The translations under genes were made by a program, and so were the position numbers. Positions 1 through 9,157 of a stretch of 64,000 nt of DNA are shown one piece after another. Numbering within the stretch: the first letter of the stretch is position 1; the number at the start of each line of letters is the position of its first letter. The notes under the pieces are model-generated. The model was not told the DNA's origin and made no database searches. It worked only from the letters and a program-made list of their open reading frames with translations. Source of the DNA: Jeotgalicoccus sp036782755 (GTDB taxonomy: Bacteria > Bacillota > Bacilli > Staphylococcales > Salinicoccaceae); the NCBI GenBank assembly GCA_036782755.1, contig DAIPYL010000005.1, positions 1 through 64,000 on the forward strand, in the 5' to 3' direction.

Positions 1-260
1 GACTGGCGCGCGTTGCCGTTGATTACCATTGAACATGCGCCGCAGACTTCTTCAAGACAGCTTGCGTCCCAAGTTACTGCAGTTGTTTTCTGGCCTTTTG
101 CGTTAACCGGGTTTCTCTGAATTTCCATAAGCGCACTGATGATGTTCATGTTCGGGCGGTAAGGAATTTCAAATTCTTCCCAATAGCTGCTAGCTTCCGG
201 ATTTTCCTGGCGTTTAATACTTAGCTTTATCGTTTTTGTTTCAGTTGCTGTAGTACTCAT
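1..260 (-). CDS. sdhB: Succinate dehydrogenase iron-sulfur subunit (5' part only)
   Basis: This is the N-terminal 86 codons; the gene runs off the left edge of the window. The product carries electrons from SdhA through iron-sulfur clusters to the membrane quinone site of complex II. The visible part starts MSTTATETKTIKLSIKRQ and includes the [2Fe-2S] ligand pattern C-x4-C-G-x-C (SCLEEVCGAC) near residues 74-79. It begins 23 bases after the sdhA stop on the same strand, so it is the last gene of an sdhC-sdhA-sdhB operon, the usual Bacillales order. Confidence 0.95.
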   Translation of the reverse strand, partial: MSTTATETKTIKLSIKRQENPEASSYWEEFEIPYRPNMNIISALMEIQRNPVNAKGQKTTAVTWDASCLEEVCGACSMVINGNARQ

Positions 261-283
261 TTATATTTAGCCATCCCCTTCTA

Positions 284-2035
284 CTAATGTTTAGCTGAAT
301 AGTCACGAACACGCGGCGGAATTAAGCTCACGTCAACGTCTTCGTATTCGAATCTCGGTGCTTCAAGCGGTCCTTCAAAGAATGCTTTGGTAGTTTTTAG
401 CCATTCTTCGTCGTTACGTTCCGGGAAGTCCGGTTTGTAGTGTGCACCGCGTGATTCGTTTCTGTTGTATGCACCGATTGTAATCACTCGTGCAAGGACA
501 AGCATGTTCCATAACTGGCGTGTAAAGAAGGCCGCCTGGTTGCTCCATTTTTTAGTGTCGTTAATGTTGATCTGCTTGTAGCGTTCCATTAACTCAACAA
601 TTTTCTTGTCAGTTTCTAAAAGTTTGTCATTATGACGTACAACTGTGACGTTGGCTGTCATAATTTCACCAAGTTCTTTATGAATAACATATGCGTTTTC
701 CGTTCCGTCCATCGCAAGAATGTTATCAAATTTATCCTGTTCTGCTTTAGCGTGTCTGTCGTACAGTTCTTCATCAAGATCTTCGTAAGAAGTCTCCAGC
801 GTTTTCACGTAGTCGATTGCTTTCGGTCCTGCAACCATACCGCCGTAAATTGCTGACAGTAATGAGTTGGCACCTAAGCGGTTACCGCCGTGCTGTGAGT
901 AATCACACTCACCTGCTGCGAATAAGCCCGGAATTGATGTCATCTGGTCGTAGTCCACATACAGACCGCCCATTGAGTAGTGTACCGCAGGGAAGATCTT
1001 CATTGGCACTTTACGCGGGTCGTCTCCTGTGAATTTCTCATAGATTTCAATGATTCCGCCAAGTTTAACGTCAAGCTCGTGTGCATCTTTGTGTGATAAA
1101 TCAAGGTAAACCATGTTCTCGCCGTTAATGCCGAGTTTTTGGTTCACACACACGTCAAAGATTTCACGTGTTGCGATATCGCGGGGTACGAGGTTACCGT
1201 AGTCCGGATATTTTTCTTCAAGGAAGTACCATGGCTTGCCGTCTTTATAAGTCCAGACGCGTCCGCCTTCCCCGCGTGCAGATTCACTCATGAGACGGAG
1301 TTTATCGTCTCCGGGAATTGCTGTCGGGTGGATTTGGATAAATTCGCCGTTAGCGTAAACTGCACCCTGCTGATAAACAATCGATGCCGCTGATCCTGTG
1401 TTGATCATCGAGTTCGTCGATTTACCAAAGATAATACCGGGACCGCCTGTCGCCATAATCACAGCATCCGCTTTGAAAGTTTTAATTTCTCCGCTGGTGA
1501 TTTCCTGTGCTGTAATTCCGCGTGCTCTGCCGTCGTCGTCTACAACGACTCCGAGGAATTCCCATCCTTCGTACTTGTCGACCTGTCCTTTAACTTCGAA
1601 GCTTCTTACCTGCTCATCAAGAGCGTACAGTAACTGCTGGCCTGTTGTAGCACCTGCATATGCTGTACGGTGGTGAAGCGTTCCGCCGAAACGTCTGAAG
1701 TCTAAAAGTCCTTCAGGTGTTCTGTTGAACATTACACCCATACGGTCAAGCAGATGGATGATCTTCGGTGCTGCTTCAGTCATTGCCTTAACAGGCGGCT
1801 GGTTCGCTAAGAAGTCCCCGCCGTATACTGTATCGTCAAAATGAATCAGCGGTGAGTCTCCCTCACCTTTCGTGTTAACTGCACCGTTGATTCCGCCCTG
1901 CGCACACACCGAGTGTGAACGCTTAACCGGAACGATTGAAAATAAATCTATGTTCGCACCAGATTCTGCTGCTTTGATCGTCGCCATTAATCCGGCAAGT
2001 CCGCCGCCGACAACGATTACTTTATTATCCGCCAT
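284..2035 (-). CDS. sdhA: Succinate dehydrogenase flavoprotein subunit
   Basis: This catalytic subunit oxidises succinate to fumarate and passes electrons to SdhB. The 583-residue protein matches the family length (about 588 in staphylococci). The Rossmann FAD motif VVGGGLAGLMA lies at residues 8-18. The SHSVCAQGGINGA segment near residue 40 contains the histidine that binds FAD covalently in this family. The substrate-site segments HPTAIPG, RGEGGRVW and the late HGGNRLGANSLL are all present. It sits 14 bases after sdhC and is cotranscribed with it. Confidence 0.97.
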   Translation of the reverse strand: MADNKVIVVGGGLAGLMATIKAAESGANIDLFSIVPVKRSHSVCAQGGINGAVNTKGEGDSPLIHFDDTVYGGDFLANQPPVKAMTEAAPKIIHLLDRMGVMFNRTPEGLLDFRRFGGTLHHRTAYAGATTGQQLLYALDEQVRSFEVKGQVDKYEGWEFLGVVVDDDGRARGITAQEITSGEIKTFKADAVIMATGGPGIIFGKSTNSMINTGSAASIVYQQGAVYANGEFIQIHPTAIPGDDKLRLMSESARGEGGRVWTYKDGKPWYFLEEKYPDYGNLVPRDIATREIFDVCVNQKLGINGENMVYLDLSHKDAHELDVKLGGIIEIYEKFTGDDPRKVPMKIFPAVHYSMGGLYVDYDQMTSIPGLFAAGECDYSQHGGNRLGANSLLSAIYGGMVAGPKAIDYVKTLETSYEDLDEELYDRHAKAEQDKFDNILAMDGTENAYVIHKELGEIMTANVTVVRHNDKLLETDKKIVELMERYKQININDTKKWSNQAAFFTRQLWNMLVLARVITIGAYNRNESRGAHYKPDFPERNDEEWLKTTKAFFEGPLEAPRFEYEDVDVSLIPPRVRDYSAKH

Positions 2036-2049
2036 TATTTACACTCCTT

Positions 2050-2661
2050 CTATACAAACGCAAAAATTGCCATTAATCCAATTGTAGAAATTACTAAGAA
2101 TACAAAGATTGCTACGTAACTCATAATCTGCTGTGATTTTGGTGACTGTGTAATACCCCAAGTAATCATAAATGTCCACAGACCGTTCGCAAAGTGGAAA
2201 ATTGTCGCTAGTACACCGACAATCCAGAATACCAGCCAGAACGGATTGGCAACAATCTGCTCAACCATCTGGAAGTTTACTTCTTCACCTAAAAACACCT
2301 GGATACGTGTCTGGTAAACGTGCACTGCGATGAATATAAATGCAATGACGCCTGAAACTCTTTGAAGTACGAACATCCAGTTACGGTATGTTCCGTATCT
2401 GCCCACATTATTTTTAGCAGTAAAAGCGATATAAATACCGTAGATACCGTGGAACAGAATTGGTAAGTAAATGATGAAAATTTCAAGCAGAATAACGAAC
2501 GGCAGGTTACCCATAATACCTGCAGCGAAGTTGAATGCTTCCTCACTGTATGTAGCCGTAAAGTTAACAAGCAAATGCTGGATTAAGAAAACTCCCAGCG
2601 GAATAACTCCGAGCAATGAATGTAATCTGCGAATGTAAAACCCTGAATCTTGATTCGACAC
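2050..2661 (-). CDS. sdhC: Succinate dehydrogenase cytochrome b558 membrane anchor
   Basis: The protein anchors complex II in the membrane and carries two hemes that pass electrons to menaquinone. Its 203 residues fit the Bacillus-type single-anchor SdhC (about 202). About five hydrophobic segments can be seen, and candidate heme-ligand histidines lie in RRLHSLLGV, LIQHLLVN, IFHGIYG and IAVHVYQT. Translation probably starts at GTG (2659-2661), preceded by a GGGGGG ribosome-binding run at about 8 bases. It is the first gene of sdhCAB and has its own promoter upstream. Confidence 0.95.
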   Translation of the reverse strand: MSNQDSGFYIRRLHSLLGVIPLGVFLIQHLLVNFTATYSEEAFNFAAGIMGNLPFVILLEIFIIYLPILFHGIYGIYIAFTAKNNVGRYGTYRNWMFVLQRVSGVIAFIFIAVHVYQTRIQVFLGEEVNFQMVEQIVANPFWLVFWIVGVLATIFHFANGLWTFMITWGITQSPKSQQIMSYVAIFVFLVISTIGLMAIFAFV

Positions 2662-2702
2662 AAAAGACCCCCCTAACTATTTTTCAACAAACTTTAACTC
2701 TT

Positions 2703-2731
2703 ATTTTACCCGTAATAATTTTACAAATCAA
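2703..2731 (-). promoter_or_regulatory. Sigma-A promoter of sdhCAB
   Basis: On the minus strand a -35 TTGATT (2726-2731) and a -10 TAAAAT (2703-2708) are separated by exactly 17 bases. They lie about 45 bases upstream of the sdhC GTG start, after the uvrC stop. Just upstream, around 2732-2745, is a weak cre-like sequence (AAACGCTGTCT core, about three mismatches), which would fit CcpA repression of sdh but is not strong evidence alone. Confidence 0.65.
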
Positions 2732-2774
2732 GACAGCGTTTAATCTTTTACACTTTTATTATATATTCGCCGTG

Positions 2775-4550
2775 TTACGCCTGTTCGCTTAGTTTCCGAA
2801 CTATATTTTCTGCAACGTTTTTCGGAATGCCAATCTCTGTGAAATCGGTCACATTCTTTTCTTTCATCCTTTTGATTGAGCCGAATTTTGAAAGTAACTT
2901 TCGCTTCCGTGTCGGTCCCACTCCTTCGATATTATCAAGCTGCGATACAATCGACGTTTTGCGGCGCGTATTTCTATGAAATGAAATTGCGAATCTGTGC
3001 ACTTCATCCTGAATACGCTGCAGTAAATAAAAGCTCTGCGAGTTCTTTTTCATCGGGATGATTTCTGCAGGGTCTCCGTAAAGAAGCTCTGCCGTCGAGT
3101 GTTTATCGTCTTTTGCAAGACCTGCGACCGGAATGTCCAGCGACAGTTCGTTCAGGAGCACGTTTTTAACTGTGTTCATATGCCCGACTGCGCCGTCGAC
3201 GATAATCAGATCAGGGAGCGGCAGCCCTTCTTTTAAGACGCGTGTGTAGCGGCGTCTGACCGCTTCAGCCATCGACGCATAGTCATCCGGCCCTTTTACC
3301 GTTTTAATTTTATATTTGCGGTAATCCTTTTTGGACGGTTTCCCGTCGATAAACGACACCATGACACTCACCGGGTCCACACCCTGAATGTTCGAGTTAT
3401 CAAACGCTTCGATGCGGCGCGGTGTTTCGATGTTCATCACGTCGCCAAGTGTTTCTATCGCTTTAATCGTCCGCGCCTCGTCCCTGGCAATAATTTCAAA
3501 CTTGTTTTCAATAGCAATACTTGCGTTTTTCGATGCAAGCTCCACCATTTCACGTTTCCCGCCGCGCATCGGCGCCTTAACTTTCGAAGGCAGTGCTTCG
3601 TCAAGAAGTTCAGCGTTGAACTCTTTTGGAATATGCACTTCTTTCGGCATCAGGCTGGAACTGAGATCGTAAAACTGCACGATAAATCTGAAGAACTCTT
3701 CCTCTGCGGAGTCATTCATCGGGAACATTTCCGCTTTCTTCTCGATTAATTTACCGCTCCGGATAAAGAGCACAGACACCGACATCCAGCCGTTGTCCAC
3801 CGCGTAGCCGAAGCAGTCGCGTGCAGTCATATCGGCAGTCAGCATGTTCTGTTTCAGCATCGTGTTTTCAATATGACCCATTAAGTCGCGGTATTCTTTC
3901 GCTTTCTCAAACTCGAGCGCTTCTGCAGCCGCGTGCATTTTTTCTTTCAGTTCTTTCATGACTTCATCGGTTTCGCCGTTTAAAAAGTTCGTGATGCCGT
4001 CAATCATCTTCTGGTTTTGTTCTTCTGTCACATTAAATACGCACGGGCCGAGACACTGTCCGATATGGTAGTACAGACATAATTTGTCCGGCATCGTATT
4101 GCATTTTCTGAGCGGGTAAATGCGGTCCAGCAGCTTTTTCGTTTCGTACGCGCTGTACGCATTCGGATACGGTCCGAAATATTTACCTGTCTTCGGCTTA
4201 ACCGTCCGTGTGACGACGAGTTTCGGGTGCTTTTCCTTCGTAATTTTAATAAAAGGATAGCTTTTATCGTCTTTTAATAAAATATTATACCGGGGCAGAT
4301 GTTTTTTAATTAATGTATTCTCGAGGAGCAGCGATTCGATTTCCGAACCCGTTACGATAAAGTCGAAGTCGACAATGTCGGCCACGAGACGCATCGTTTT
4401 CTCATCGTGCGCGCCGGTAAAGTACGAACGCACCCTGCTCCGGAGATTTTTAGCCTTGCCCACATATATAATTTCCCCGTCTTTGTTTTTCATCAGATAA
4501 CACCCGGGTTCAACGGGCAGAACTGATAATTTCAGTTTAAGTTCTGACAT
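2775..4550 (-). CDS. uvrC: UvrABC excinuclease subunit C
   Basis: UvrC makes both incisions around bulky DNA lesions in nucleotide excision repair. The order of domains is intact in 591 residues: GIY-YIG nuclease at the N terminus (PGCYLMKN...IIYVGKAKNL, residues about 15-38), a UVR motif (EALEFEKAKEYRDLM, about 210-224) for UvrB contact, the RNase H-like second nuclease region (RIEAFDNSNIQG, about 380), and a C-terminal helix-hairpin-helix (LDNIEGVGPTRKRKLL). It follows the trxA terminator and precedes the sdhC promoter. Confidence 0.97.
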   Translation of the reverse strand: MSELKLKLSVLPVEPGCYLMKNKDGEIIYVGKAKNLRSRVRSYFTGAHDEKTMRLVADIVDFDFIVTGSEIESLLLENTLIKKHLPRYNILLKDDKSYPFIKITKEKHPKLVVTRTVKPKTGKYFGPYPNAYSAYETKKLLDRIYPLRKCNTMPDKLCLYYHIGQCLGPCVFNVTEEQNQKMIDGITNFLNGETDEVMKELKEKMHAAAEALEFEKAKEYRDLMGHIENTMLKQNMLTADMTARDCFGYAVDNGWMSVSVLFIRSGKLIEKKAEMFPMNDSAEEEFFRFIVQFYDLSSSLMPKEVHIPKEFNAELLDEALPSKVKAPMRGGKREMVELASKNASIAIENKFEIIARDEARTIKAIETLGDVMNIETPRRIEAFDNSNIQGVDPVSVMVSFIDGKPSKKDYRKYKIKTVKGPDDYASMAEAVRRRYTRVLKEGLPLPDLIIVDGAVGHMNTVKNVLLNELSLDIPVAGLAKDDKHSTAELLYGDPAEIIPMKKNSQSFYLLQRIQDEVHRFAISFHRNTRRKTSIVSQLDNIEGVGPTRKRKLLSKFGSIKRMKEKNVTDFTEIGIPKNVAENIVRKLSEQA

Positions 4551-4570
4551 GATTTATCCCTTCTTCTATA

Positions 4571-4596
4571 AAAAAAGCCGCCCAAATGGCGGCTTT
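4571..4596 (-). terminator. Intrinsic terminator of trxA
   Basis: A perfect 9-bp stem (AAAGCCGCC / GGCGGCTTT, 4574-4582 and 4588-4596) with a 5-base loop begins 7 bases after the trxA stop. On the minus strand it is followed by a T run, the form of a Rho-independent terminator. Confidence 0.9.
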
Positions 4597-4602
4597 AAAA
4601 AT

Positions 4603-4917
4603 TTAAGCGTGTTTTTCTATTAATGCAGCAAGCTGCTCTTTAGGCTGGAATCCAACAACTTTATCAACAGGCTCGCCGTCTTTGAAAAGGATCAGAGTTG
4701 GAATACTCATAACTTCGTACTCGCTTGCTGTAGCTTGGTTTTCGTCAACATTTAATTTAGCAATATTAGCTTTGCCTTCTACTTCAGGCGCTAATTCTTC
4801 AAGGATTGGAGCAATCATTTTACAAGGCCCGCACCAAGGTGCCCAGAAGTCTACTAATGTAAGTCCACTACCAATTTCTTCTTTAAATCCTGCATCGTTC
4901 ACATCATATAATGCCAT
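4603..4917 (-). CDS. trxA: Thioredoxin
   Basis: This small cytoplasmic disulfide reductase is reduced by thioredoxin reductase and serves ribonucleotide reductase and other targets. The 104-residue product has the canonical active site WCGPC (residues 28-32, within FWAPWCGPCKM) and the cis-proline segment SIPTLILFKDGE near residue 73. An AGGAGG-like site (GGAGGTAG) precedes the ATG. The gene has its own promoter and terminator and so can be expressed apart from mutS2 upstream and uvrC downstream. Confidence 0.97.
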   Translation of the reverse strand: MALYDVNDAGFKEEIGSGLTLVDFWAPWCGPCKMIAPILEELAPEVEGKANIAKLNVDENQATASEYEVMSIPTLILFKDGEPVDKVVGFQPKEQLAALIEKHA

Positions 4918-4948
4918 ATAAAACTACCTCCAAATTTGTGTTGATTTA

Positions 4949-4977
4949 ATTATACAACAATTCATTTTGTCACTCAA
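4949..4977 (-). promoter_or_regulatory. Sigma-A promoter of trxA
   Basis: The minus strand carries a -35 TTGAGT (4972-4977), a 17-base spacer and a perfect -10 TATAAT (4949-4954), about 30 bases before the trxA start. It lies directly downstream of the small ORF at 4987-5085. Confidence 0.8.
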
Positions 4978-4986
4978 CGGTATTGC

Positions 4987-5085
4987 TTAGGCGAAGTACA
5001 TCAGATAGACAATACCGCTTATAAACATTATCACACTGATCACTATAAGCACCTTCGCAAGTTTATACATATCAAAGTTATCCAC
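4987..5085 (-). CDS. Candidate 32-residue single-span membrane peptide
   Basis: This small ORF fills most of the gap between mutS2 and the trxA promoter. It starts at GTG (5083-5085), ten bases after the mutS2 stop, with a good ribosome-binding site AGGTGAG five bases upstream that overlaps the end of mutS2. The peptide is a short polar head (M-D-N-F-D-M-Y-K) followed by one strongly hydrophobic stretch of about 20 residues rich in V, I, L and M, ending YFA. This is the architecture of bacterial small membrane proteins. I do not recognise a family. Chance hydrophobicity cannot be excluded from one genome. Confidence 0.5.
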   Translation of the reverse strand: MDNFDMYKLAKVLIVISVIMFISGIVYLMYFA

Positions 5086-5095
5086 CGGGACTCAC

Positions 5096-7423
5096 CTACT
5101 TCATTTCGACTATCGTCACACCGAAGCCGCCTTCACTCGGCATGCCGCCTCTGAATGATGATACTTTCGGGTGGCGTTTTAAATACTGCTGTACACCTTT
5201 TTGCAGTGCACCCGTACCTTTACCGTGAATAATCTCGACATCCGAGAAGTTCGACAGGAGCACCTGGTCCAGATAATGTTCAAGACGGATCAGCGCGTCC
5301 TCGTAACGTTCACCGCGCAGATCCAGCGTACGGTTGACGTGTGTTTTGTTCTGACGGATCGTCACCGGCTTTTGCGGTTTGGATGCTTTCCGTTTCTTCA
5401 CTTCGGACTTGTCGAGTTTCATTTTAATAATGCCCATCTGCACAGTAACTTCGTCACCGTTCAGTCCGATAATTTCACCTTTTTGTCCGTAAGTCAGCAC
5501 GTCGACTTCATCTCCGACATTAAGTGCCTCGATTTTTTCGTTGCGGACATCTTTTTTAATATCGCGGGCATAATAGCTGTCGGAAAGTTCTTTTTTCGCT
5601 TTAATAAGTTCGTGTTCCTGAATGCTGTCCGCACCCAGTTCCTTCATCATTTCAAGCTCTTTAATAATTTCCGCCGCTTCCAGTTCACGCTGTTTGACGA
5701 TGCGGTTCGCTTCGTCTTCAGCGTTTTGGATCAGCTTATCTTTAAATTTCGTAAACTGCTCGTTCGATTCTTTCAGTTCTTTCTGCAGTGATTCTGCTTC
5801 GCGCATTAACTCGTGCGTATCCTGCTCGTGCTCGCGCGCAAGTGTTGTATGGCGCTCGAGTGCGGTAATCATTTCGTTGACTTCCATATTGTCGCGGCCG
5901 GTTAAGCTGCGCGCGCGGTCGATGACACCTGAATCCAGACCGAGCTTGTTGGAAATTTCAAAGGCATTTGATTTACCCGGTATGCCCATTAATAATCTGT
6001 ACGTCGGCGATAAAGTGCTCACGTCGAACTCAACACTCGCATTAATGACGTCGTCGCGTGTATAGCTGAACGACTTCAGCTGCGGGTAGTGCGTTGTTGA
6101 AATAATTTTCGCTTCTTTATCGAGCAGGTATTCAATAATACTGATTGCAAGTGCCGCACCTTCTTCGGGATCCGTCCCTGCGCCAAGCTCATCCAGAATA
6201 ACCAGTGACTCATTGTCGACGCGTTTTAAGATGTCGGCAATATTGGTCATATGACTCGAGAACGTCGACAGTGACTGTTCGATCGACTGCTCGTCACCGA
6301 TATCGGCATAAACATTTTTAAAGACTGCGATGGATGAACCGTCGCGTGCCGGAATCGGAATGCCAGCCTGCGCCATTAATACTGACAGTCCGACTGTTTT
6401 AATCGTGACTGTTTTACCGCCGGTGTTCGGTCCGGTAATAATAACGGCTTTCGTTTCCGGTTCGACGACGATATCGTTTTTTACAACTGTTTCGCTGTCG
6501 ATTAACGGATGATAAGCACCGATCAGTCTGATGGATTCATCATCAGAGATGATTGGTTTTGTCCCTTTTATATGCGCACCGTACTTCGCTTTGGCAAAGA
6601 CGAAATCGATGTGGTGCAGGCTGATGTTGTGTTCATATAAATCATGCGCAACCTCGTTCACTCTTGCTGTCAGTTCGCTCAGAATGCGCGTGATTTCCGC
6701 TTCTTCCGACTCTTTTAAGCGCGTAATGTTGTTGGTCATATCGACGATTGCTGTCGGCTCGACGTAAATCGTCTGTCCGCTCTGTGATGAGTCGTGGATA
6801 ATTCCTTTAAATTCGCTGCGGTAATCCACGCTGACGGGAATTACATAACGGCCGTTGCGCATCGTAATAATACTGTCGCTCAGTTTGCGCTGATTTTTTC
6901 TGACGATATCGTTTAGGCGTTCGCGGATTTTCTGTTCTTCCGAACCGATTTTACGGCGGATTCTTAAGAGCTCCGGTGACGCATGGTCGAGGACCGTCAC
7001 CTCATCGACTGTTTCAGTAATACGTTTGTACAGGAAATGAATATCTTCAAGTTCTGTAATGTACGGCTTGATATTCGGTAAAAATACTTCATCTTCTTCG
7101 AATGCACTGATTAATGTGTGCAGCATCTGTTTTCTGTTAAGAATTGATTTAATTTTGTTAAAATCGCTGACACCTAAAATACTGCCGATTTCCGCGCGTT
7201 TGACGAACGGTTTAATGTCGCTGATGCCGCCGAGTTCCACGTGGCGGTAACGGAGCATTTTTGATGCGTCATCAACTTCTTCAATATTCTTTACTACTGT
7301 ATCGGGATCGGTTTCAACGATGGAGAAATTTAACTCCGCCTTCGTCTTATCGCTGACTGCGAATGCTTTGACGGATTCGAGAATTTTATCGAATTCCAGT
7401 TTGGTGAATGTCTTATCATTCAT
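5096..7423 (-). CDS. mutS2: MutS2 family ATPase / Smr-domain nuclease
   Basis: MutS2 is a MutS relative outside mismatch repair; described roles are suppression of homologous recombination and resolution of collided ribosomes. The 775-residue protein has the core and clamp region, then a Walker A (GPNTGGKTVTIKT, about 335-347), Walker B region (LVILDELGAGTDPEEG, about 412), a long charged coiled coil (about 510-630) and a C-terminal Smr domain (LDLRGERYEDAL ... IHGKGTGAL) with the conserved HGKG motif. It overlaps the polX stop by 8 bases, indicating translational coupling. Confidence 0.96.
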   Translation of the reverse strand: MNDKTFTKLEFDKILESVKAFAVSDKTKAELNFSIVETDPDTVVKNIEEVDDASKMLRYRHVELGGISDIKPFVKRAEIGSILGVSDFNKIKSILNRKQMLHTLISAFEEDEVFLPNIKPYITELEDIHFLYKRITETVDEVTVLDHASPELLRIRRKIGSEEQKIRERLNDIVRKNQRKLSDSIITMRNGRYVIPVSVDYRSEFKGIIHDSSQSGQTIYVEPTAIVDMTNNITRLKESEEAEITRILSELTARVNEVAHDLYEHNISLHHIDFVFAKAKYGAHIKGTKPIISDDESIRLIGAYHPLIDSETVVKNDIVVEPETKAVIITGPNTGGKTVTIKTVGLSVLMAQAGIPIPARDGSSIAVFKNVYADIGDEQSIEQSLSTFSSHMTNIADILKRVDNESLVILDELGAGTDPEEGAALAISIIEYLLDKEAKIISTTHYPQLKSFSYTRDDVINASVEFDVSTLSPTYRLLMGIPGKSNAFEISNKLGLDSGVIDRARSLTGRDNMEVNEMITALERHTTLAREHEQDTHELMREAESLQKELKESNEQFTKFKDKLIQNAEDEANRIVKQRELEAAEIIKELEMMKELGADSIQEHELIKAKKELSDSYYARDIKKDVRNEKIEALNVGDEVDVLTYGQKGEIIGLNGDEVTVQMGIIKMKLDKSEVKKRKASKPQKPVTIRQNKTHVNRTLDLRGERYEDALIRLEHYLDQVLLSNFSDVEIIHGKGTGALQKGVQQYLKRHPKVSSFRGGMPSEGGFGVTIVEMK

Positions 7424-9128
7424 TTATATCACTCTTTTTACTTTTATTAATAAATGCTTTAAATTCTTCCCGTGTTAATGCGTTCAGCACCTGCGATTTT
7501 TTTACAAATGCTTTCTGGAGTGTTGCGACACCGTATTTCATAAAATCAAGATGGTCCGTATGGTGCGCATCCGTATTGACCGTGAACATCACGTCCCGGT
7601 TTGCAATCACATCGCTCGATAAGTCGAGGCGCTGCGGGCTGGCGTTAATTTCTAATACTGTATTTGTCTGCTTAGCGTAATCGAATAATTCGTCCATGTT
7701 GACCGGATAGCCGTCACGCACGCCGATTAATCGCCCCGTCGGGTGTGCAATATGACGCACGTACGGGTTATCCATCGCGGACTTCAGACGTTTCATAATA
7801 TCTGCTTCCGGCTGCTGGAAACTCGAGTGGATGGCTGCGATAACGTAATCGAGCTGTTTTAATATATCGTCTGAATAGTCGAGTGTGCCGTCAGACAGAA
7901 TATCCATTTCTGTTCCGCTGTACACATCGATATCGTCGTACTCTCGGTCGATTGCTCTGATTTCTGCGAGCTGTTCCAACAGGCGTTCGTCGCTTAAGCC
8001 GTTTGCCACGCGCAGACTTTTCGAGTGATCGGTAATGACGATGTACTCGTAGCCCTTTGCGCGCGCCGCTTCAACCATGTCGCGCACGCTGTACGCACCG
8101 TCACTGTATACCGTGTGCATGTGCAGATCGCCTTTAATATCTTCCGCTGTAACGATTTCGTTCACATCGATATCTGTTTCCCTGCCTGTCTCACGCATTG
8201 CAGGCGGAATGTACGGCAAATCGAAGTAGTTGTAAAACTCTTCTTCCGAATTGAACGTCTTCACGCCGTCCGGCGTCTCCACTCCGTACTCACTGATTTT
8301 CTCACCGCGCGCTTTTGCGATTTGGCGCATTTTTACGTTGTGCTCTTTTGACCCTGTAAAATGCTGGAGCGTTGAAATATACTCGTCGCCGTTTACAAAT
8401 CTGAAGTCGACGTTAATCTCATCGAAATCATGTTCGATTTCGATTGAAAGTTTTTTATCGCCGCGTGCAACGATGTCTGTGACGAAATCCTGGCTGACCA
8501 TTATTTCCGTAAAGCGTTCATAATCTTCCACTTTGACGATAAAGTCCAGATCTCTCGAAGTTTCTTTTGTGCGGCGGCCGCTGCCCGTCATATCGCAGCG
8601 TTCAACGCCGGGGATTGTGTCGATAACATCCGTAATGACTTTCTGAAATTTTAATACGCGCGCAATTGGATAACGTTCCGGTCTGTTCAGTACCGTCTCA
8701 ATCGACTTCAGAATGTTCTCTTCTGTCTTCTTGCCGAAGCCGGGTAAAGCGCTGACTTCCTGTTTTTCACATGCCGCTTTTAAATCTTCGAGCGTGCTGA
8801 TGCCGAGAGCATCGTGAATTTTCGCAATTTTCTTCGGTCCGAGCGTCGGCAGTTTAAGCATGCGGATCAGTCCGTTCGGGACTTTATCTTCTAATTCTTT
8901 TAATACTGATGACTCGCCTGTCCGGACGAATTCAGTAATGACTTCGTTCGTCCCTTTACCGATCCCTTTCAGGTCACTGAAATCCGGGATTTCATCGAGT
9001 GTTCTCCCGTCAGTTTCAAGTGACGCGGCCGCCTTGCGGTATGCAGATACTTTGAAAGGATTTTCTAAATTTAATTCCATATATACTGCGATTTTCTCGA
9101 GCAGTCTGATCACATCTTTTTTATTCAT
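7416..9128 (-). CDS. polX: DNA polymerase/3'-5' exonuclease PolX (PHP type)
   Basis: PolX is a family X repair polymerase with a C-terminal PHP metallo-nuclease domain. In 570 residues it has N-terminal helix-hairpin-helix motifs (DLKGIGKGTNEVI, about 49-61; LPGFGKKTEENI, about 127-138), the polymerase palm (GSGRRTKETSRDLDFIV, about 182-198, with the catalytic aspartates), and a PHP domain (DLHMHTVYSDGAYS, about 336-349, ITDHSKS, IAHPTGR, NTDAHH). It is in the zapA-cvpA-polX-mutS2 operon, as in other Bacillales. Confidence 0.96.
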   Translation of the reverse strand: MNKKDVIRLLEKIAVYMELNLENPFKVSAYRKAAASLETDGRTLDEIPDFSDLKGIGKGTNEVITEFVRTGESSVLKELEDKVPNGLIRMLKLPTLGPKKIAKIHDALGISTLEDLKAACEKQEVSALPGFGKKTEENILKSIETVLNRPERYPIARVLKFQKVITDVIDTIPGVERCDMTGSGRRTKETSRDLDFIVKVEDYERFTEIMVSQDFVTDIVARGDKKLSIEIEHDFDEINVDFRFVNGDEYISTLQHFTGSKEHNVKMRQIAKARGEKISEYGVETPDGVKTFNSEEEFYNYFDLPYIPPAMRETGRETDIDVNEIVTAEDIKGDLHMHTVYSDGAYSVRDMVEAARAKGYEYIVITDHSKSLRVANGLSDERLLEQLAEIRAIDREYDDIDVYSGTEMDILSDGTLDYSDDILKQLDYVIAAIHSSFQQPEADIMKRLKSAMDNPYVRHIAHPTGRLIGVRDGYPVNMDELFDYAKQTNTVLEINASPQRLDLSSDVIANRDVMFTVNTDAHHTDHLDFMKYGVATLQKAFVKKSQVLNALTREEFKAFINKSKKSDINE

Positions 9129-9157
9129 GTCCTACCTCCGAAAAAAGAGCCATATCT

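Noticed and set aside
2732..2745. cre site upstream of the sdhC promoter
   Set aside because: About three mismatches to consensus; noted with the promoter but not called as its own feature.
5201..5791. A 196-codon plus-strand ORF opposite mutS2
   Set aside because: It is a Phe- and Val-rich antisense shadow of the mutS2 coiled coil, without a start site; mutS2 is certain here.
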